Shown here piece by piece: positions 43,987-53,539 of a stretch of 59,652 nucleotides of DNA. A program made the position numbers and the translations under genes. The notes below the pieces were generated by a model. It did not search any database. It had not been told where the DNA came from and saw only the letters and a program-made list of their open reading frames with translations. The stretch's first letter is position 1. Each line of letters opens with the position of its first letter. The stretch comes from Lautropia sp. (GTDB taxonomy: Bacteria > Pseudomonadota > Gammaproteobacteria > Burkholderiales > Burkholderiaceae_E), in the NCBI GenBank assembly GCA_030532895.1, contig JAUNKF010000020.1:1-59652 (forward strand), in the 5' to 3' direction.

Positions 43987-44090
43987 ATGGCGTGTGCCCC
44001 CGCCGGCACTCCCGGTTCATCCGCCTCGACCTGGCGCAGCCCTCTCACCCGTGACGGCTGCGCCCCAACTGCTGACAGGAACTCCCCATC

Positions 44091-44876
44091 ATGTCTTCCA
44101 ACCTCCGCATCACCCTGGACGGCCAGGTCGCCAGCGTCACGCTGACCCGTGCCGAGATGCGCAATGCCTTCAACGACGAAGTCATTGCCGATCTGACCCT
44201 GGCTTTCACCGAACTGGGTCAGCAGCCACAGGTGCGCGCCATCGTGCTGGCGGCCGAAGGCAAGGCTTTCTGTGCCGGTGCCGACCTGAACTGGATGCGC
44301 CGGATGGCCGATTACACCCGTGACGAAAACCTCGCCGATGCCGGCAAGCTCGCCGAGATGTTGCGCGTGATCTATGAATGTCCGAAGCCCACCATCGCCC
44401 GGATCCAGGGTGATGTCTATGCCGGCGGCATGGGGCTGGTGGCCGCCTGCGACATGGCCGTGGCACTCGACACCGCCGGCTTCTGCCTGTCGGAGGTCAA
44501 GTTGGGACTCATTCCTGCCACGATCAGCCCTTACGTCATCCGGGCGATGGGGACACGCGCAGCGCACCGTTATTTCCTCACGGCCGAACGTTTCGATGCG
44601 CTCGAAGCGCTGCGCATCGGCTTCGTGCATCGCGTGGTGAGCGACGAAAGCTCACTCGACGCCAAAGTGGCCGAGTTGGCCCAAGCGCTCTGCAGTGCCA
44701 GCCCCAATGCCGTCAAGCTCTGCAAACAGCTGGTGCAAGATGTGGCCGAGCGCCCCATCGATGCAGCCCTGATCGAGCAGACCGTGGCCGGCATTGCCGA
44801 TGTACGGGCGAGTGAAGAAGGCCGTGAGGGCGTGCAATCCTTCCTGCAAAAACGCAAACCCGGCTGGCTGGCCTGA
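44091..44876 (+). CDS. liuC: Methylglutaconyl-CoA hydratase
   Basis: 261 residues of crotonase fold. The oxyanion region KAFCAGADLNWMRRM and the AGGMGLVAACDMAVA and LGLIPATISPYV segments match enoyl-CoA hydratases of the LiuC group. It hydrates 3-methylglutaconyl-CoA to HMG-CoA. Assignment beyond generic enoyl-CoA hydratase rests on its place between the two carboxylase subunit genes. AGGAAC lies upstream of the ATG at 44091. Confidence 0.9.
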   Translation: MSSNLRITLDGQVASVTLTRAEMRNAFNDEVIADLTLAFTELGQQPQVRAIVLAAEGKAFCAGADLNWMRRMADYTRDENLADAGKLAEMLRVIYECPKPTIARIQGDVYAGGMGLVAACDMAVALDTAGFCLSEVKLGLIPATISPYVIRAMGTRAAHRYFLTAERFDALEALRIGFVHRVVSDESSLDAKVAELAQALCSASPNAVKLCKQLVQDVAERPIDAALIEQTVAGIADVRASEEGREGVQSFLQKRKPGWLA

Positions 44877-44953
44877 ACGACACCAGAAACCTGGCACGTG
44901 CCCGCCCCCTCTCCTCCTCCTGCGGACACGTTCAAGATCAAGGAAAACACAGC

Positions 44954-46990
44954 ATGTTCAACAAGATTCTGATTGCCAATCGCGGAGAAATCGCCTGTCG
45001 CGTGGCCGCCACCGCCCACCGTCTGGGCGTGAAGACCGTGGCCGTCTACTCCGACGCCGATGCCCGTGCCAAGCATGTGCAGGTCTGCGACGAAGCCGTG
45101 CACGTGGGCGGCAATGCCCCAAAAGACAGCTACCTGCAATGGCAACGCATCATCGACGCGGCCAAGACCACAGGCGCACAAGCCATTCACCCCGGCTACG
45201 GCTTCCTGAGTGAAAACGAAGACTTCGCCCAAGCCTGTGCCGATGCGGGCCTCGTCTTCATCGGCCCGCCGGCCTCGGCCATCTCTGCCATGGGCCTGAA
45301 AGCCGAATCGAAGCGTCTGATGGAAGCCGCCGGCGTCCCGCTCGTACCTGGTTACCACGGCGAAAATCAGGATCCTGCCCTGCTGCGCCAGGAGGCTGAC
45401 CGGATCGGTTATCCGGTGCTGATCAAGGCCAGCGCCGGCGGTGGCGGCAAGGGCATGCGGATCGTCGACAAGGCCGAAGACTTCGATGCCGCACTCGCCT
45501 CCTGCAAACGTGAAGCCATCAACAGCTTCGGCGATGATGCCGTGCTCGTCGAAAAATACGTGCTTCGACCACGCCACATCGAAATTCAAGTGTTTGGCGA
45601 CACCCAAGGCAACGTCGTCTACCTGTTCGAGCGGGATTGCTCCGTGCAGCGCCGTCACCAGAAGGTGCTCGAAGAAGCCCCTGCACCGGGCATGACACCC
45701 GAGCTGCGCCAGAAAATGGGTGAGGCAGCCGTGGCGGCCGCCAAGGCCGTCGGCTATGTTGGTGCCGGCACCGTCGAATTCATCGTCGAGCAGCCCGGCG
45801 GCTATGACGCCCCCGAGCAGATGCGCTTCTATTTCATGGAAATGAACACGCGCCTGCAGGTCGAGCACCCCGTGACCGAGGCCATCACCGGCCACGATCT
45901 GGTCGAATGGCAGCTGCGCGTGGCTTCGGGCGAACCACTGCCCAAGCGTCAGGAGGAACTCAGGATTCAGGGCCACGCCATCGAGGCCCGGATCAACGCC
46001 GAAAACCCCGAAAAAGACTTCCTGCCCGCCACCGGCACGCTGCACGTCTATCGCAAGCCCGACGCCAGCAGCTTCTCGATCGCCGACGTCCGGGTGGACG
46101 ACGGCGTGCGCGAAGGCGACAGCATCAGCCCCTTCTACGATTCGATGATCGCCAAACTCATCGTCCGTGGTGAAACGCGCGAGCAGGCACTGGCCCGACT
46201 GGACGAGGCACTGTCCGAATTGCACGTGGTGGGGCTGCCCAACAACATCCAGTTCCTGCGCCGTGCCATCGCCACCCCTTCCTTCAGCCAGGCCAAGCTC
46301 GATACCGCGCTGATCCAGCGCGAGGCCGACAAGCTCTTCGGCCAACGCCCCTGGCCGGTGGCCAACACCATCGCCGCTGCAGTCGCACAGATGCTGACGG
46401 CCGAAGAGCGCTCTGAAGGTGCTGATCCCTTCGATCATCACAACGGCTGGCGCGGCTGGGGCGAAGCCAAGCGCTTCTTCATATTCGAGAGCGAAGGTGC
46501 CAAGTACGACGTGCAGCTGCGCTACCGCCACGATGCCAGCATGAAGCTGCGGGTACGCCCCTATGGGGACTACAAGGCAGCCCCCATCGCCGAAGGCCCG
46601 TTGCATGTCGGCCCACTGCCCGACAGTGATGCCATCGAGGTCGCCTTCGACGGACAGACGCTCAACGCCCATGTCTATCGCAACGGCAACGTGCTCGACG
46701 TGTTTGCTGCCGAAGGCCAGGACAGCGTGACCTGGATCGATCCACTCGCCCAGAGCGATGATCAGGCCGACGGCGGCCGGCTGACGGCGCCAATGCCAGG
46801 CAAGGTGATCTCCTTTGCCGTGCAGGCAGGCGACAAGGTCACGAAAGGCCAGCCACTCGCCGTGATGGAAGCGATGAAGATGGAACACACCATCTGCTCG
46901 CCCGCCGATGGCGTCGTGGCCGAGCTGCGCTTTGCTCCCGGCGACCAGGTGATGGACGGCGAAGAGCTGCTGAGCATCAAGGCCGAGTGA
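44954..46990 (+). CDS. liuD: Methylcrotonoyl-CoA carboxylase alpha (biotin) subunit
   Basis: 678 residues. Biotin carboxylase domain 1-~445: ILIANRGEIACRVAATAHRLG, GGGGKGMRIV (ATP loop), RDCSVQRRHQKVLEEAPAP and FMEMNTRLQVEHPVTE. A middle domain follows, and the C-terminal biotinyl domain carries the AMKMEH lysine near 640. It carboxylates biotin with bicarbonate and ATP and hands it to LiuB. AAGGAAA precedes the ATG at 44954. The longest antisense frame opposite it is a codon-bias shadow. Confidence 0.95.
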   Translation: MFNKILIANRGEIACRVAATAHRLGVKTVAVYSDADARAKHVQVCDEAVHVGGNAPKDSYLQWQRIIDAAKTTGAQAIHPGYGFLSENEDFAQACADAGLVFIGPPASAISAMGLKAESKRLMEAAGVPLVPGYHGENQDPALLRQEADRIGYPVLIKASAGGGGKGMRIVDKAEDFDAALASCKREAINSFGDDAVLVEKYVLRPRHIEIQVFGDTQGNVVYLFERDCSVQRRHQKVLEEAPAPGMTPELRQKMGEAAVAAAKAVGYVGAGTVEFIVEQPGGYDAPEQMRFYFMEMNTRLQVEHPVTEAITGHDLVEWQLRVASGEPLPKRQEELRIQGHAIEARINAENPEKDFLPATGTLHVYRKPDASSFSIADVRVDDGVREGDSISPFYDSMIAKLIVRGETREQALARLDEALSELHVVGLPNNIQFLRRAIATPSFSQAKLDTALIQREADKLFGQRPWPVANTIAAAVAQMLTAEERSEGADPFDHHNGWRGWGEAKRFFIFESEGAKYDVQLRYRHDASMKLRVRPYGDYKAAPIAEGPLHVGPLPDSDAIEVAFDGQTLNAHVYRNGNVLDVFAAEGQDSVTWIDPLAQSDDQADGGRLTAPMPGKVISFAVQAGDKVTKGQPLAVMEAMKMEHTICSPADGVVAELRFAPGDQVMDGEELLSIKAE

Positions 46991-47047
46991 TGAACCACAG
47001 CACTTCCCCGCATGCCACGCATCAGGCGGGAAGCGCTGACACGATCA

Positions 47048-47106
47048 GCGCGTGTCATGAGCTTTTTCGCCCCCGCGAAGCCCCTCTGGGCGTGCATGAC
47101 ACGCGC
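47048..47106. repeat. Dispersed palindromic element, intact copy inside the liu operon
   Basis: Arms GCGCGTGTCATG and CATGACACGCGC pair perfectly over 12 bases; between them lies GCCC-CTCT-GGGC, a second small hairpin off-centre. It sits in the 187-bp gap between liuD and liuA, where the transcript hairpin could stop, process or protect mRNA. Confidence 0.75.
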
Positions 47107-47177
47107 CAAACCCATTAGCCAGTCATGATGGCCGTCATGCGATCAGCCATCGAACCTTTCCGTCAACGGAGAACACC

Positions 47178-48341
47178 ATGAGCATTCCTTCCATTGATTT
47201 CCAGTTGGGTGAAGAACTCGACATGCTGCGTGACATGGTGCATTCGCTCGCGCAGAACGAGATTGCACCCCTGGCCGCCGAAGCGGACGAAAAGAGCGAA
47301 TTTCCCCACCACCTCTGGCGCAAGCTGGGTGACCAGGGTCTGCTGGGCATCACCGTCGAAGAGGAGTACGGCGGCAGCGGCATGGGCTACCTTGCGCACA
47401 TGATCGCGATGGAAGAGATCTCCCGTGCCTCGGGCGGCATCGGCCTGTCCTATGGTGCACACTCCAACCTGTGCCTGAACCAGCTGCGCAAGAACGGCTC
47501 CGAAGAACAGAAAAAGAAATACTTGCCCAAGCTCTGCACCGGCGAGCATGTCGGTTCGCTCGCCATGAGCGAGCCGGGTGCCGGCTCGGACGTGGTGTCG
47601 ATGAAGCTGCGTGCCGAGCTGAAGGGTGACCGCTACGTGCTGAACGGCAACAAGATGTGGATCACCAACGGCCCCGTTGCCGACGTGCTGCTCGTCTACG
47701 CCAAAACCGACCCCAACGCCGGCCCCAAAGGCATCACCACCTTCATCATCGAAAAAGGCTTCAAGGGCTTCTCCACAGCCCAAAAACTCGACAAGCTCGG
47801 CATGCGCGCATCCGACACCTGTGAGCTGGTGTTCGAAGACTGCGAAGTACCGGTCGAAAACGTGCTGGGTCAGGTAGGCGGCGGCGTGCGCGTGCTGATG
47901 TCGGGCCTCGATTACGAACGACTGGTGCTGTCAGGCGGCCCGCTGGGCCTCATGGCCGCCGGCCTCGACGTGGTGCTGCCCTACATCCACGAGCGCAAGC
48001 AGTTCGATCAACCCATCGGCACCTTCCAGCTGATGCAGGGCAAGATCGCCGACATGTACGTGGGCTTCAACGCCTGCCGTGCCTACGCCTATGCCGTGGC
48101 CCGCGCGGCCGATGCCGGCAAGATCACCCGTCAGGATGCCGCCGGTGTCATCCTCTACACCGCCGAGAAAGCCACCTGGCTCGCCGGTCAGGCCATTCAG
48201 GTACTGGGCGGCAACGGCTACATCAACGAATACCCGGTGGGCCGTCTGTGGCGCGATGCGAAGCTCTATGAAATCGGCGCCGGCACCTCGGAGATTCGCC
48301 GCATGCTGATCGGCCGCGAATTGTTCAACCTGACGGCCTGA
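47178..48341 (+). CDS. liuA: Isovaleryl-CoA dehydrogenase
   Basis: 387 residues of acyl-CoA dehydrogenase fold. The catalytic Glu is in the isovaleryl-specific place, [16 protein letters not shown] (about residue 245), while the C-terminal site used by other acyl-CoA dehydrogenases reads [32 protein letters not shown] and [19 protein letters not shown] mark the FAD region. It oxidises isovaleryl-CoA to 3-methylcrotonyl-CoA, passing electrons to ETF, and feeds the LiuBD carboxylase. CGGAGAA precedes the ATG. Confidence 0.95.
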   Translation: MSIPSIDFQLGEELDMLRDMVHSLAQNEIAPLAAEADEKSEFPHHLWRKLGDQGLLGITVEEEYGGSGMGYLAHMIAMEEISRASGGIGLSYGAHSNLCLNQLRKNGSEEQKKKYLPKLCTGEHVGSLAMSEPGAGSDVVSMKLRAELKGDRYVLNGNKMWITNGPVADVLLVYAKTDPNAGPKGITTFIIEKGFKGFSTAQKLDKLGMRASDTCELVFEDCEVPVENVLGQVGGGVRVLMSGLDYERLVLSGGPLGLMAAGLDVVLPYIHERKQFDQPIGTFQLMQGKIADMYVGFNACRAYAYAVARAADAGKITRQDAAGVILYTAEKATWLAGQAIQVLGGNGYINEYPVGRLWRDAKLYEIGAGTSEIRRMLIGRELFNLTA

Positions 48342-48488
48342 TACGGCCCCTGTGGCCGCCCGACGGCTCCGCCCCCCTGGCCAGACGGCTGGGCGGCAGA
48401 CAGTCTCGGGCGGACATGATTGGCATCTGAACCAGCAGGATCGCAAACAGCCTGCCTTCCCCCTGTCTGCTCACGGCTTGGAAAAACC

Positions 48489-49400
48489 ATGAATGACTTT
48501 GTTCGCGTCGTCGAAGTGGGTGCGCGTGATGGGCTTCAGAACGAGAAGACCATCGTGCCCGCCGCCACCAAGATCGAATTGATCAACCGGCTTTCCAATG
48601 CCGGTTTTTCAGAGGTGGAGGCCACGAGCTTCGTCAGCCCGAAATGGATTCCGCAACTGGCCGATGCCGAAGAAGTGCTGGCCGGCATCACCCGTAAACC
48701 CGGTGTCCGTTACCCCGTGCTGGTACCCAACGAGCGCGGCTTGGAACGAGCCATCTCGGCCGGTGTCGACTACATCGCTGTGTTCACCGCCGCCTCGGAC
48801 GCTTTTGCCCAGCGCAACATCAATGCCACCGTGGCCGAATCGCTCGAACGACTTCGCCCTGTCATCCAGGGCGCACGAGACAAGGGGCTGGCCGTGCGCG
48901 GCTACGTCTCGACCGTGCTCGGCTGCCCCTACCAGGGCGACGTGCCCGTGGCAGAAGTGGTTCGCGTCTCGAAGGCACTCTTCGACATGGGCTGCGAAGA
49001 AATCTCGCTCGGCGACACCATCGGTGTGGGCACGCCCGCCAAGGCCCGCACCATGCTCGAAGCCTGCGCCACCGAAGTGCCCATGCCACGGCTGGCCGTG
49101 CATTTTCATGACACCTACGGTCAGGCCATGGCCAATGTGCTGGCCTGCCTCGAAGCAGGCGTGCGCGTCGTCGACAGCTCGGTGGGCAGCCTCGGTGGCT
49201 GTCCCTACGCCAAAGGCGCCAGCGGGAACCTCGCCACCGAAGACCTGCTCTACATGCTGCACGGCCTGGGCATGCGCACCGGCGTCGACCTCGATGCCGT
49301 GAGCGAGATCTCGCTCTGGATCAACCGCGAGCTGAACCGCGTGCCGGGCAGCAAGCTCGCAGCTGTCACCGCGGCGCGACAGGCAGCCTCAGCCACCTGA
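48489..49400 (+). CDS. liuE: Hydroxymethylglutaryl-CoA lyase
   Basis: 303 residues, TIM-barrel lyase. The start VRVVEVGARDGLQNEK and the C-terminal signature GCPYAKGASGNLATED with its active-site cysteine are diagnostic. VSPKWIPQLADAEEV and VHFHDTYGQAMANVL carry metal ligands. It splits HMG-CoA to acetyl-CoA and acetoacetate, the end of leucine catabolism. The ATG at 48489 fits family length; the frame is open 23 codons upstream. Last gene of the liu set, followed by a hairpin terminator. Confidence 0.95.
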   Translation: MNDFVRVVEVGARDGLQNEKTIVPAATKIELINRLSNAGFSEVEATSFVSPKWIPQLADAEEVLAGITRKPGVRYPVLVPNERGLERAISAGVDYIAVFTAASDAFAQRNINATVAESLERLRPVIQGARDKGLAVRGYVSTVLGCPYQGDVPVAEVVRVSKALFDMGCEEISLGDTIGVGTPAKARTMLEACATEVPMPRLAVHFHDTYGQAMANVLACLEAGVRVVDSSVGSLGGCPYAKGASGNLATEDLLYMLHGLGMRTGVDLDAVSEISLWINRELNRVPGSKLAAVTAARQAASAT

Positions 49401-49418
49401 CGCCCCTCCCTGCAGCCC

Positions 49419-49446
49419 AGCCCCTTGGTCATCAGATCAGGGGGCT
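49419..49446. terminator. Two-way hairpin terminator after liuE
   Basis: AGCCCCTTG (49419-49427) pairs with CAGGGGGCT (49438-49446), one G-U pair, followed by AATTAAT. It lies between the convergent liuE and marR-type stops. Confidence 0.6.
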
Positions 49447-49458
49447 AATTAATCGCCA

Positions 49459-49989
49459 TCAGCGCTGCCGTTCAGCCAACTGCGTGCGCCATACGCCCAG
49501 CCGCTCATAAAGGAGCTCCTTGTCCTGCCTGTTCATGCCAGCAAACAGCTCGCCCAGCAGACGCTCATGGGCCTGGGCCATGCGGGCAAACTGCTTGCGC
49601 CCCTTGGGCGTCAGACGCACGAAAAGCGCCCGACGATCACTCGGGTCAGGAATCCGCTCGACCAGCCCCTCCTCCACCAGCTGATCCGTCAGCCCCGTCA
49701 CGTTGCCCCCCGTCACCATCAGGTAGCGCGACAAGGTGTTCATCCGCAGCCCCTTCGGGCAGCGCTCCAGCTGGGCCAGATAGTCGAAGCGCGGCAGCGT
49801 GGTGTCGAACTGCAGGCGCAGCATCTGCCGGATCTGCTGCTCGATCTGCTGCGTCAACGAAAACAGGCGCAGCCACAGGCGGGTGTCCATGTGGTCATCC
49901 TGCTGCGCACGGGCTTCCAGCCCGATATGGCGCTCACCCAGACCCTGCATCAGGCCAACAGGCTGGCGCCCCGATACCGACCGGCTCAT
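49459..49989 (-). CDS. MarR-family transcriptional regulator
   Basis: 176 residues from ATG 49989, which has a GGAGG-type site upstream; longer and shorter starts exist. The winged helix is seen in LSRYLMVTGGNVTGLTDQLVEEGLVERIPDPSDRRALFVRLTPKG (split here: recognition helix VTGGNVTGLTDQLVEEG, wing IPDPSDRRALFVRL). MarR proteins release DNA on binding small aromatic or oxidant ligands. It lies between the liu set and the second TRAP operon; either could be its target. Region 49990-50419 ahead of it holds the decayed repeat at 50162 and no gene. Confidence 0.85.
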   Translation of the reverse strand: MSRSVSGRQPVGLMQGLGERHIGLEARAQQDDHMDTRLWLRLFSLTQQIEQQIRQMLRLQFDTTLPRFDYLAQLERCPKGLRMNTLSRYLMVTGGNVTGLTDQLVEEGLVERIPDPSDRRALFVRLTPKGRKQFARMAQAHERLLGELFAGMNRQDKELLYERLGVWRTQLAERQR

Positions 49990-50161
49990 CGCCCCGCCTC
50001 CACCACCGTCAACCCCACCCGCTGCATCATCTCGCGCTCCCTTAAGACCGATCCCCTGGTGGCGCGTCGGATGAACCAGGGGCACACGGAACAAGTCCAA
50101 CCGGCGGGTCTGTATCCCCCAACGGGCGAGTCGCCTCTCACGACTTGCATAGCGAACCCCT

Positions 50162-50210
50162 GGCACGTGTCATGCACTGATTCGTACCCGCGCCTCGATG
50201 CCTGCATGTT
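50162..50210 (+). repeat. Decayed copy of dispersed palindromic element
   Basis: Starts GGCACGTGTCATGCACTGATTCGT and ends in TGCATG; shares its left half with the copy at 53-101, while the inner hairpin and right arm are eroded. Lies in the 430-bp gap between the MarR gene and the TRAP permease stop. Confidence 0.45.
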
Positions 50211-50419
50211 CGCATATTCCGCGTCTCCGAGCGCTCAAGGGCAAAACGCACTCGCTGGCTTCGTCAGCCAAGTCATGCCATCACAGATGAGCGGATGACT
50301 CCGCGAATGGCCAACATGCTAATGCGCCCCCCGTTAGTACGCGCCCATACCCCTGCCTCCCAATCAGCATGCGTACCATACGCCAGGATGCCATCGACAC
50401 CCACAGCATCACATCAACA

Positions 50420-51745
50420 TCAACTCATCAACCCCGGCAGCCAAACGGCCAGCGCCGGCCACCCAAAGACCATCAGCAACAACAGCAGCTCCAACAGGAT
50501 GAACGGAAAAGCGGCGCGATACACCTGCGACAACTGGATGCCAGCGGGCGCCACGCTCTGCATCACGAGCAGCAGCAAGCCGAAAGGCGGTGTCAGCAAT
50601 CCGATTTCCATCGCGATCAGCATCATCACCCCCAGCCAGACGGGATCGACACCCGCCGCATTGGCCAACGGCATGAAAAAAGGCAAACAAACCATCATCA
50701 TGCTGATCTGATCCATCACCATGCCCAAGAGCAACAAGATCAGCAGCATGCCGGCCACCAGCATGGGCGCGGACACGTTCATCGACTGAATCAGCCCAAG
50801 AAAGCCGGCGCTGGCCCCGGAGAAACTCAACAACTGGGAAAAGGTGGTGGACGCGGCCAGCACGAACAGGATGACGCCAGAAACCTTGGCTGTCTCGATC
50901 AGGCTTTTCCAGAAGGCAGACCACGACATGGCCCGGTAGACGAGTGCAGCAAGCAGCGAAGCCATGGCGCCGATGGCAGCGGATTCGGTAGGCGAGGCCC
51001 AGCCCGCAAACATCGACCCCACCACGGCCACGAAAATGCCCAGGAGTGGCACAACATGGCGCAGAAACGGGCGCCACCGTGCCCAATGCGTCAGCTCGCT
51101 CGACGACTCCGTGCTGCCCATCGGCGCATCCTGCGGACGCCAACAGCTGCGCAACACCACATAGCCCAAAAAGAGCATGGCCATCAGCAAGGCCGGCAAA
51201 ATACCCCCCACCAGCAAGCCCTCGATGGAGATGCCCGCCAGACTGCCCAGCATGACGCCCAAGGCAGACGGGGGAATCAGCATTGCAATACCGCCCACCG
51301 CCATGATCGGCCCCATCGACATGGAGGGGTGATAACCCCGCTGCAGCATTTCGGGCAGCATGACACGCCCCATCATCGCCGTATTGGCAATGGAAGCCCC
51401 CGAGAGCGTCGCAAAGGTGGTGCCGCCCAGAATGGTGACGATCGAGAGCTTGCCCGGCACGCGGTCGATCAAACGCTCGATGGCGCCAATCGCCCGAAAA
51501 GCCAGACCGCTTTGCAGCAGGATTTCGCCCATCCACACGAACAGCGGAATCGGCGTCAGCGAAAAATGCGTCAGCGCCGACGTGCTGTTTCGCACCCATT
51601 GCGCCAACCCGGCCTCTTCCCCCAGAAAGAACCATGCTCCTACCAGGTTGATGCCCAAAAAGGCAAAGACCACGGGCAGCCCCATGCCCATGAAGCAGAA
51701 CAGCCCGCCCAGCATCAGGGCCAGCGCCGATTGCCATTCCATCAT
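50420..51745 (-). CDS. dctM: TRAP transporter large permease, second system
   Basis: 441 residues, about 12 helices. DctM marks: LTPIPLFVWMGEILLQSGLAFRAIG, LSGASIANTAMMGRVMLPEML and IGLLTPPFGLLLLVMQS. AGGGAGG lies upstream of two adjacent ATGs (51745, 51742). It is the last gene of a dctP-dctQ-dctM operon on the minus strand, but a 250-bp stretch (51746-51994) without a convincing frame separates it from dctQ. A long frame overlapping it in another phase is a shadow. Confidence 0.92.
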   Translation of the reverse strand: MMEWQSALALMLGGLFCFMGMGLPVVFAFLGINLVGAWFFLGEEAGLAQWVRNSTSALTHFSLTPIPLFVWMGEILLQSGLAFRAIGAIERLIDRVPGKLSIVTILGGTTFATLSGASIANTAMMGRVMLPEMLQRGYHPSMSMGPIMAVGGIAMLIPPSALGVMLGSLAGISIEGLLVGGILPALLMAMLFLGYVVLRSCWRPQDAPMGSTESSSELTHWARWRPFLRHVVPLLGIFVAVVGSMFAGWASPTESAAIGAMASLLAALVYRAMSWSAFWKSLIETAKVSGVILFVLAASTTFSQLLSFSGASAGFLGLIQSMNVSAPMLVAGMLLILLLLGMVMDQISMMMVCLPFFMPLANAAGVDPVWLGVMMLIAMEIGLLTPPFGLLLLVMQSVAPAGIQLSQVYRAAFPFILLELLLLLMVFGWPALAVWLPGLMS

Positions 51746-51994
51746 GCCCCGATCCTCCCTTCATCCTTGGCAGGCGCAAGCCCTTGTCTTGGAACATGTC
51801 ATTCACTTGGTTGTCCCCGCGCTGTCCCCACAACCACGAGCTGACGAGGTGCCACGCGCGGCCCGGATTGCCTTGGCAAGTGTGGCAACAGGGGCAGCAA
51901 CGGCATCGGGGCCAGAACCAGGCTGGGAACACGCCAATCAGCACCACTCAGCAGCCATCATCTTGACTTCAGCGAGAAGCAAGCGCCCGACCTT

Positions 51995-52501
51995 TCAACC
52001 CTTCGCAACCAAACACCAGACCCGTCTGGCAAATTCCACAGCCAACAGCACAGCGCTGATCAACAAGGGCACGCCGAGCCACCATTCCGGAAACATCAGC
52101 ATCTTGAACACCATGCTTTGCTGTTCGGCGGCATCCCAAGCCACCGCAACCGCCTCCCAGGCCAACACCGCGCACACGACACCTGCCAGCCCGTCACATG
52201 CCAAGGCCAAGACCCAGGCCACACGCCGCGGCAAGGCATTGACGATCAGATCGATGCGGATATGCTCGTTCTGATGCAACAGCCAGGGCGCGGCCAGGAA
52301 GGTGGCGCTCATCAGGCAGTACTCCGCCAGCTCGGCGCTCGCCGACATGCCGGGCAGCCCAAGGTTGCGCAGCAGCACATCGGCCGCCACCAATACTCCG
52401 ATCATCGCGAACAGCACGGCCGCAACAGCCCCACAACCGGCCATCAGCCCTCGATACCAGCGCGGCCCACCTCCTGCAGTGTTGACGGCATCGGAGGTCA
52501 T
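51995..52501 (-). CDS. dctQ: TRAP transporter small permease, second system
   Basis: 168 residues, four helices, with the DctQ pattern ADVLLRNLGLPGMSASAELAEY and QNEHIRIDLIVNALPRR. Either of two adjacent ATGs (52504 or 52501) may be the start; the second has better spacing from GAGG. It begins 8 bases after the dctP stop, so the two are cotranscribed. Confidence 0.88.
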   Translation of the reverse strand: MTSDAVNTAGGGPRWYRGLMAGCGAVAAVLFAMIGVLVAADVLLRNLGLPGMSASAELAEYCLMSATFLAAPWLLHQNEHIRIDLIVNALPRRVAWVLALACDGLAGVVCAVLAWEAVAVAWDAAEQQSMVFKMLMFPEWWLGVPLLISAVLLAVEFARRVWCLVAKG

Positions 52502-52509
52502 CATCCACC

Positions 52510-53475
52510 TCAACGAAACAGTTTTTCGATCTCGGCGGCATCCTTCGGGTTGGCCTTTTTCACCGAGGCCCAGGCTGCGTCAGCCGCCGTTTGATGCAGG
52601 ATCTTTGCCTGCTCGTCAGACCACGTCAGGATCTCGACACCGGCCGCTTTCAGCCGGGCCTTTTCCTGCTCGGCCACCTCAAGGTCTTCCGCATTTGTCG
52701 ACTCCACCCAAGTGGCGGTTTTTTCCAGCAACTGCTGTTGCTCAGGCGTGAGCGTCTGCCACTTTCGCTGATTGATGAACAGGCTCACTTCAACGTTGTA
52801 AAAACCAGGGTCGATCCGATAACGGGTTTTTTCGTGCCAGCCCAGATCGAAAATGCCCACCGAGGGCCAGCCATAACCATCGACCACCCCTCGCTCCAGA
52901 GCCGTATGAACCTCGCCGGGCGGCAGCTGGAGCGCCGACACACCCACCTCCCTGAAAAGCACCAGAAAAACGGGTGCACTGCGCAACTTCAACCCGTTCA
53001 GACCGGCCACCGTCTCCACCTTCCTGTTGGTGTAGATGTGGTATTCAAGCCCATCGCTGACGCGCGCCAGCCAGCGCATGTTGGCTTTCTGCTGATGAAG
53101 TCTGTCCATCAACGCATGGCCCCCGTTTTCCCGCAGGGCTTGAATCGGCTTGTTGGTAAAGGTCATGGCCAGGGCTTCAGGCACGAGATTGGCATGAAAC
53201 ACCGCCGAGGTATTGGCCATGTCCACCACGCCCGAGCGCAGGGCATTGCCAATTTCGTACACCGGCACCGCCTCGGGGCCACCAACCACCTTGATCTGAA
53301 GAAGCCCTTTGCCATCTTCGTTCAACTTCTTGACGAAAGAGTCAAAGCGCTTCGAGAAAAAAGTGTCTGGGCTGAAGGCATTGACGGCTTTCAACGTGAC
53401 TTCAGCCGCCACGGCCCCCGAGGCCATCATGGCCGCCATCAAGCCTGCCGACAGCACTCGGAACAAGCTGTTCAT
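52510..53475 (-). CDS. dctP: TRAP transporter substrate-binding protein, second system
   Basis: 321 residues. A signal peptide (MNSLFRVLSAGLMAAMMASG, cleavage after AVAA near 24) precedes a DctP fold: YHIYTNRKVETVAGLNGLKLRS with the conserved arginine region, then LPPGEVHTALERGVVDGYGWPSVG. The last phrase is typical of DctP binding sites; Trp instead of the more common Gly/Asn near the site may mark another ligand class. GAGGAGACGAC precedes the ATG. The 310-bp region upstream (53476-53785) is AT-rich and holds an 8-bp inverted repeat. Confidence 0.9.
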   Translation of the reverse strand: MNSLFRVLSAGLMAAMMASGAVAAEVTLKAVNAFSPDTFFSKRFDSFVKKLNEDGKGLLQIKVVGGPEAVPVYEIGNALRSGVVDMANTSAVFHANLVPEALAMTFTNKPIQALRENGGHALMDRLHQQKANMRWLARVSDGLEYHIYTNRKVETVAGLNGLKLRSAPVFLVLFREVGVSALQLPPGEVHTALERGVVDGYGWPSVGIFDLGWHEKTRYRIDPGFYNVEVSLFINQRKWQTLTPEQQQLLEKTATWVESTNAEDLEVAEQEKARLKAAGVEILTWSDEQAKILHQTAADAAWASVKKANPKDAAEIEKLFR

Positions 53476-53492
53476 GTCGTCTCCTCGTCGTG

Positions 53493-53539
53493 TTTCTGAC
53501 CAGACGCCGATCAGGGATACACCACAAACCAGTCAGAAA
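53493..53539 (-). promoter_or_regulatory. Inverted repeat in the AT-rich promoter region of the second TRAP operon
   Basis: TTTCTGAC (53493-53500) and GTCAGAAA (53532-53539) are exact reverse complements, 31 bases apart. They lie 18-64 bases before the dctP start. The stretch 53540-53580 is strongly AT-rich against the GC-rich window, as expected for a promoter, but I cannot fix -35 and -10 boxes. Confidence 0.4.

Noticed and set aside
40679-46888. Very long open frames on the minus strand opposite the acyl-CoA synthetase, liuB and liuD (513-772 codons)
   Set aside because: The plus-strand genes are clearly conserved enzymes. The opposite frames mirror their GC-rich codon use, show no domain or motif and have no start sites.
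50409-51947. 512-codon minus-strand frame overlapping the TRAP large permease in another phase
   Set aside because: The other phase (50420-51745) contains all DctM motifs and a good ribosome site; this one reads as Cys/Gly/Arg-rich noise.
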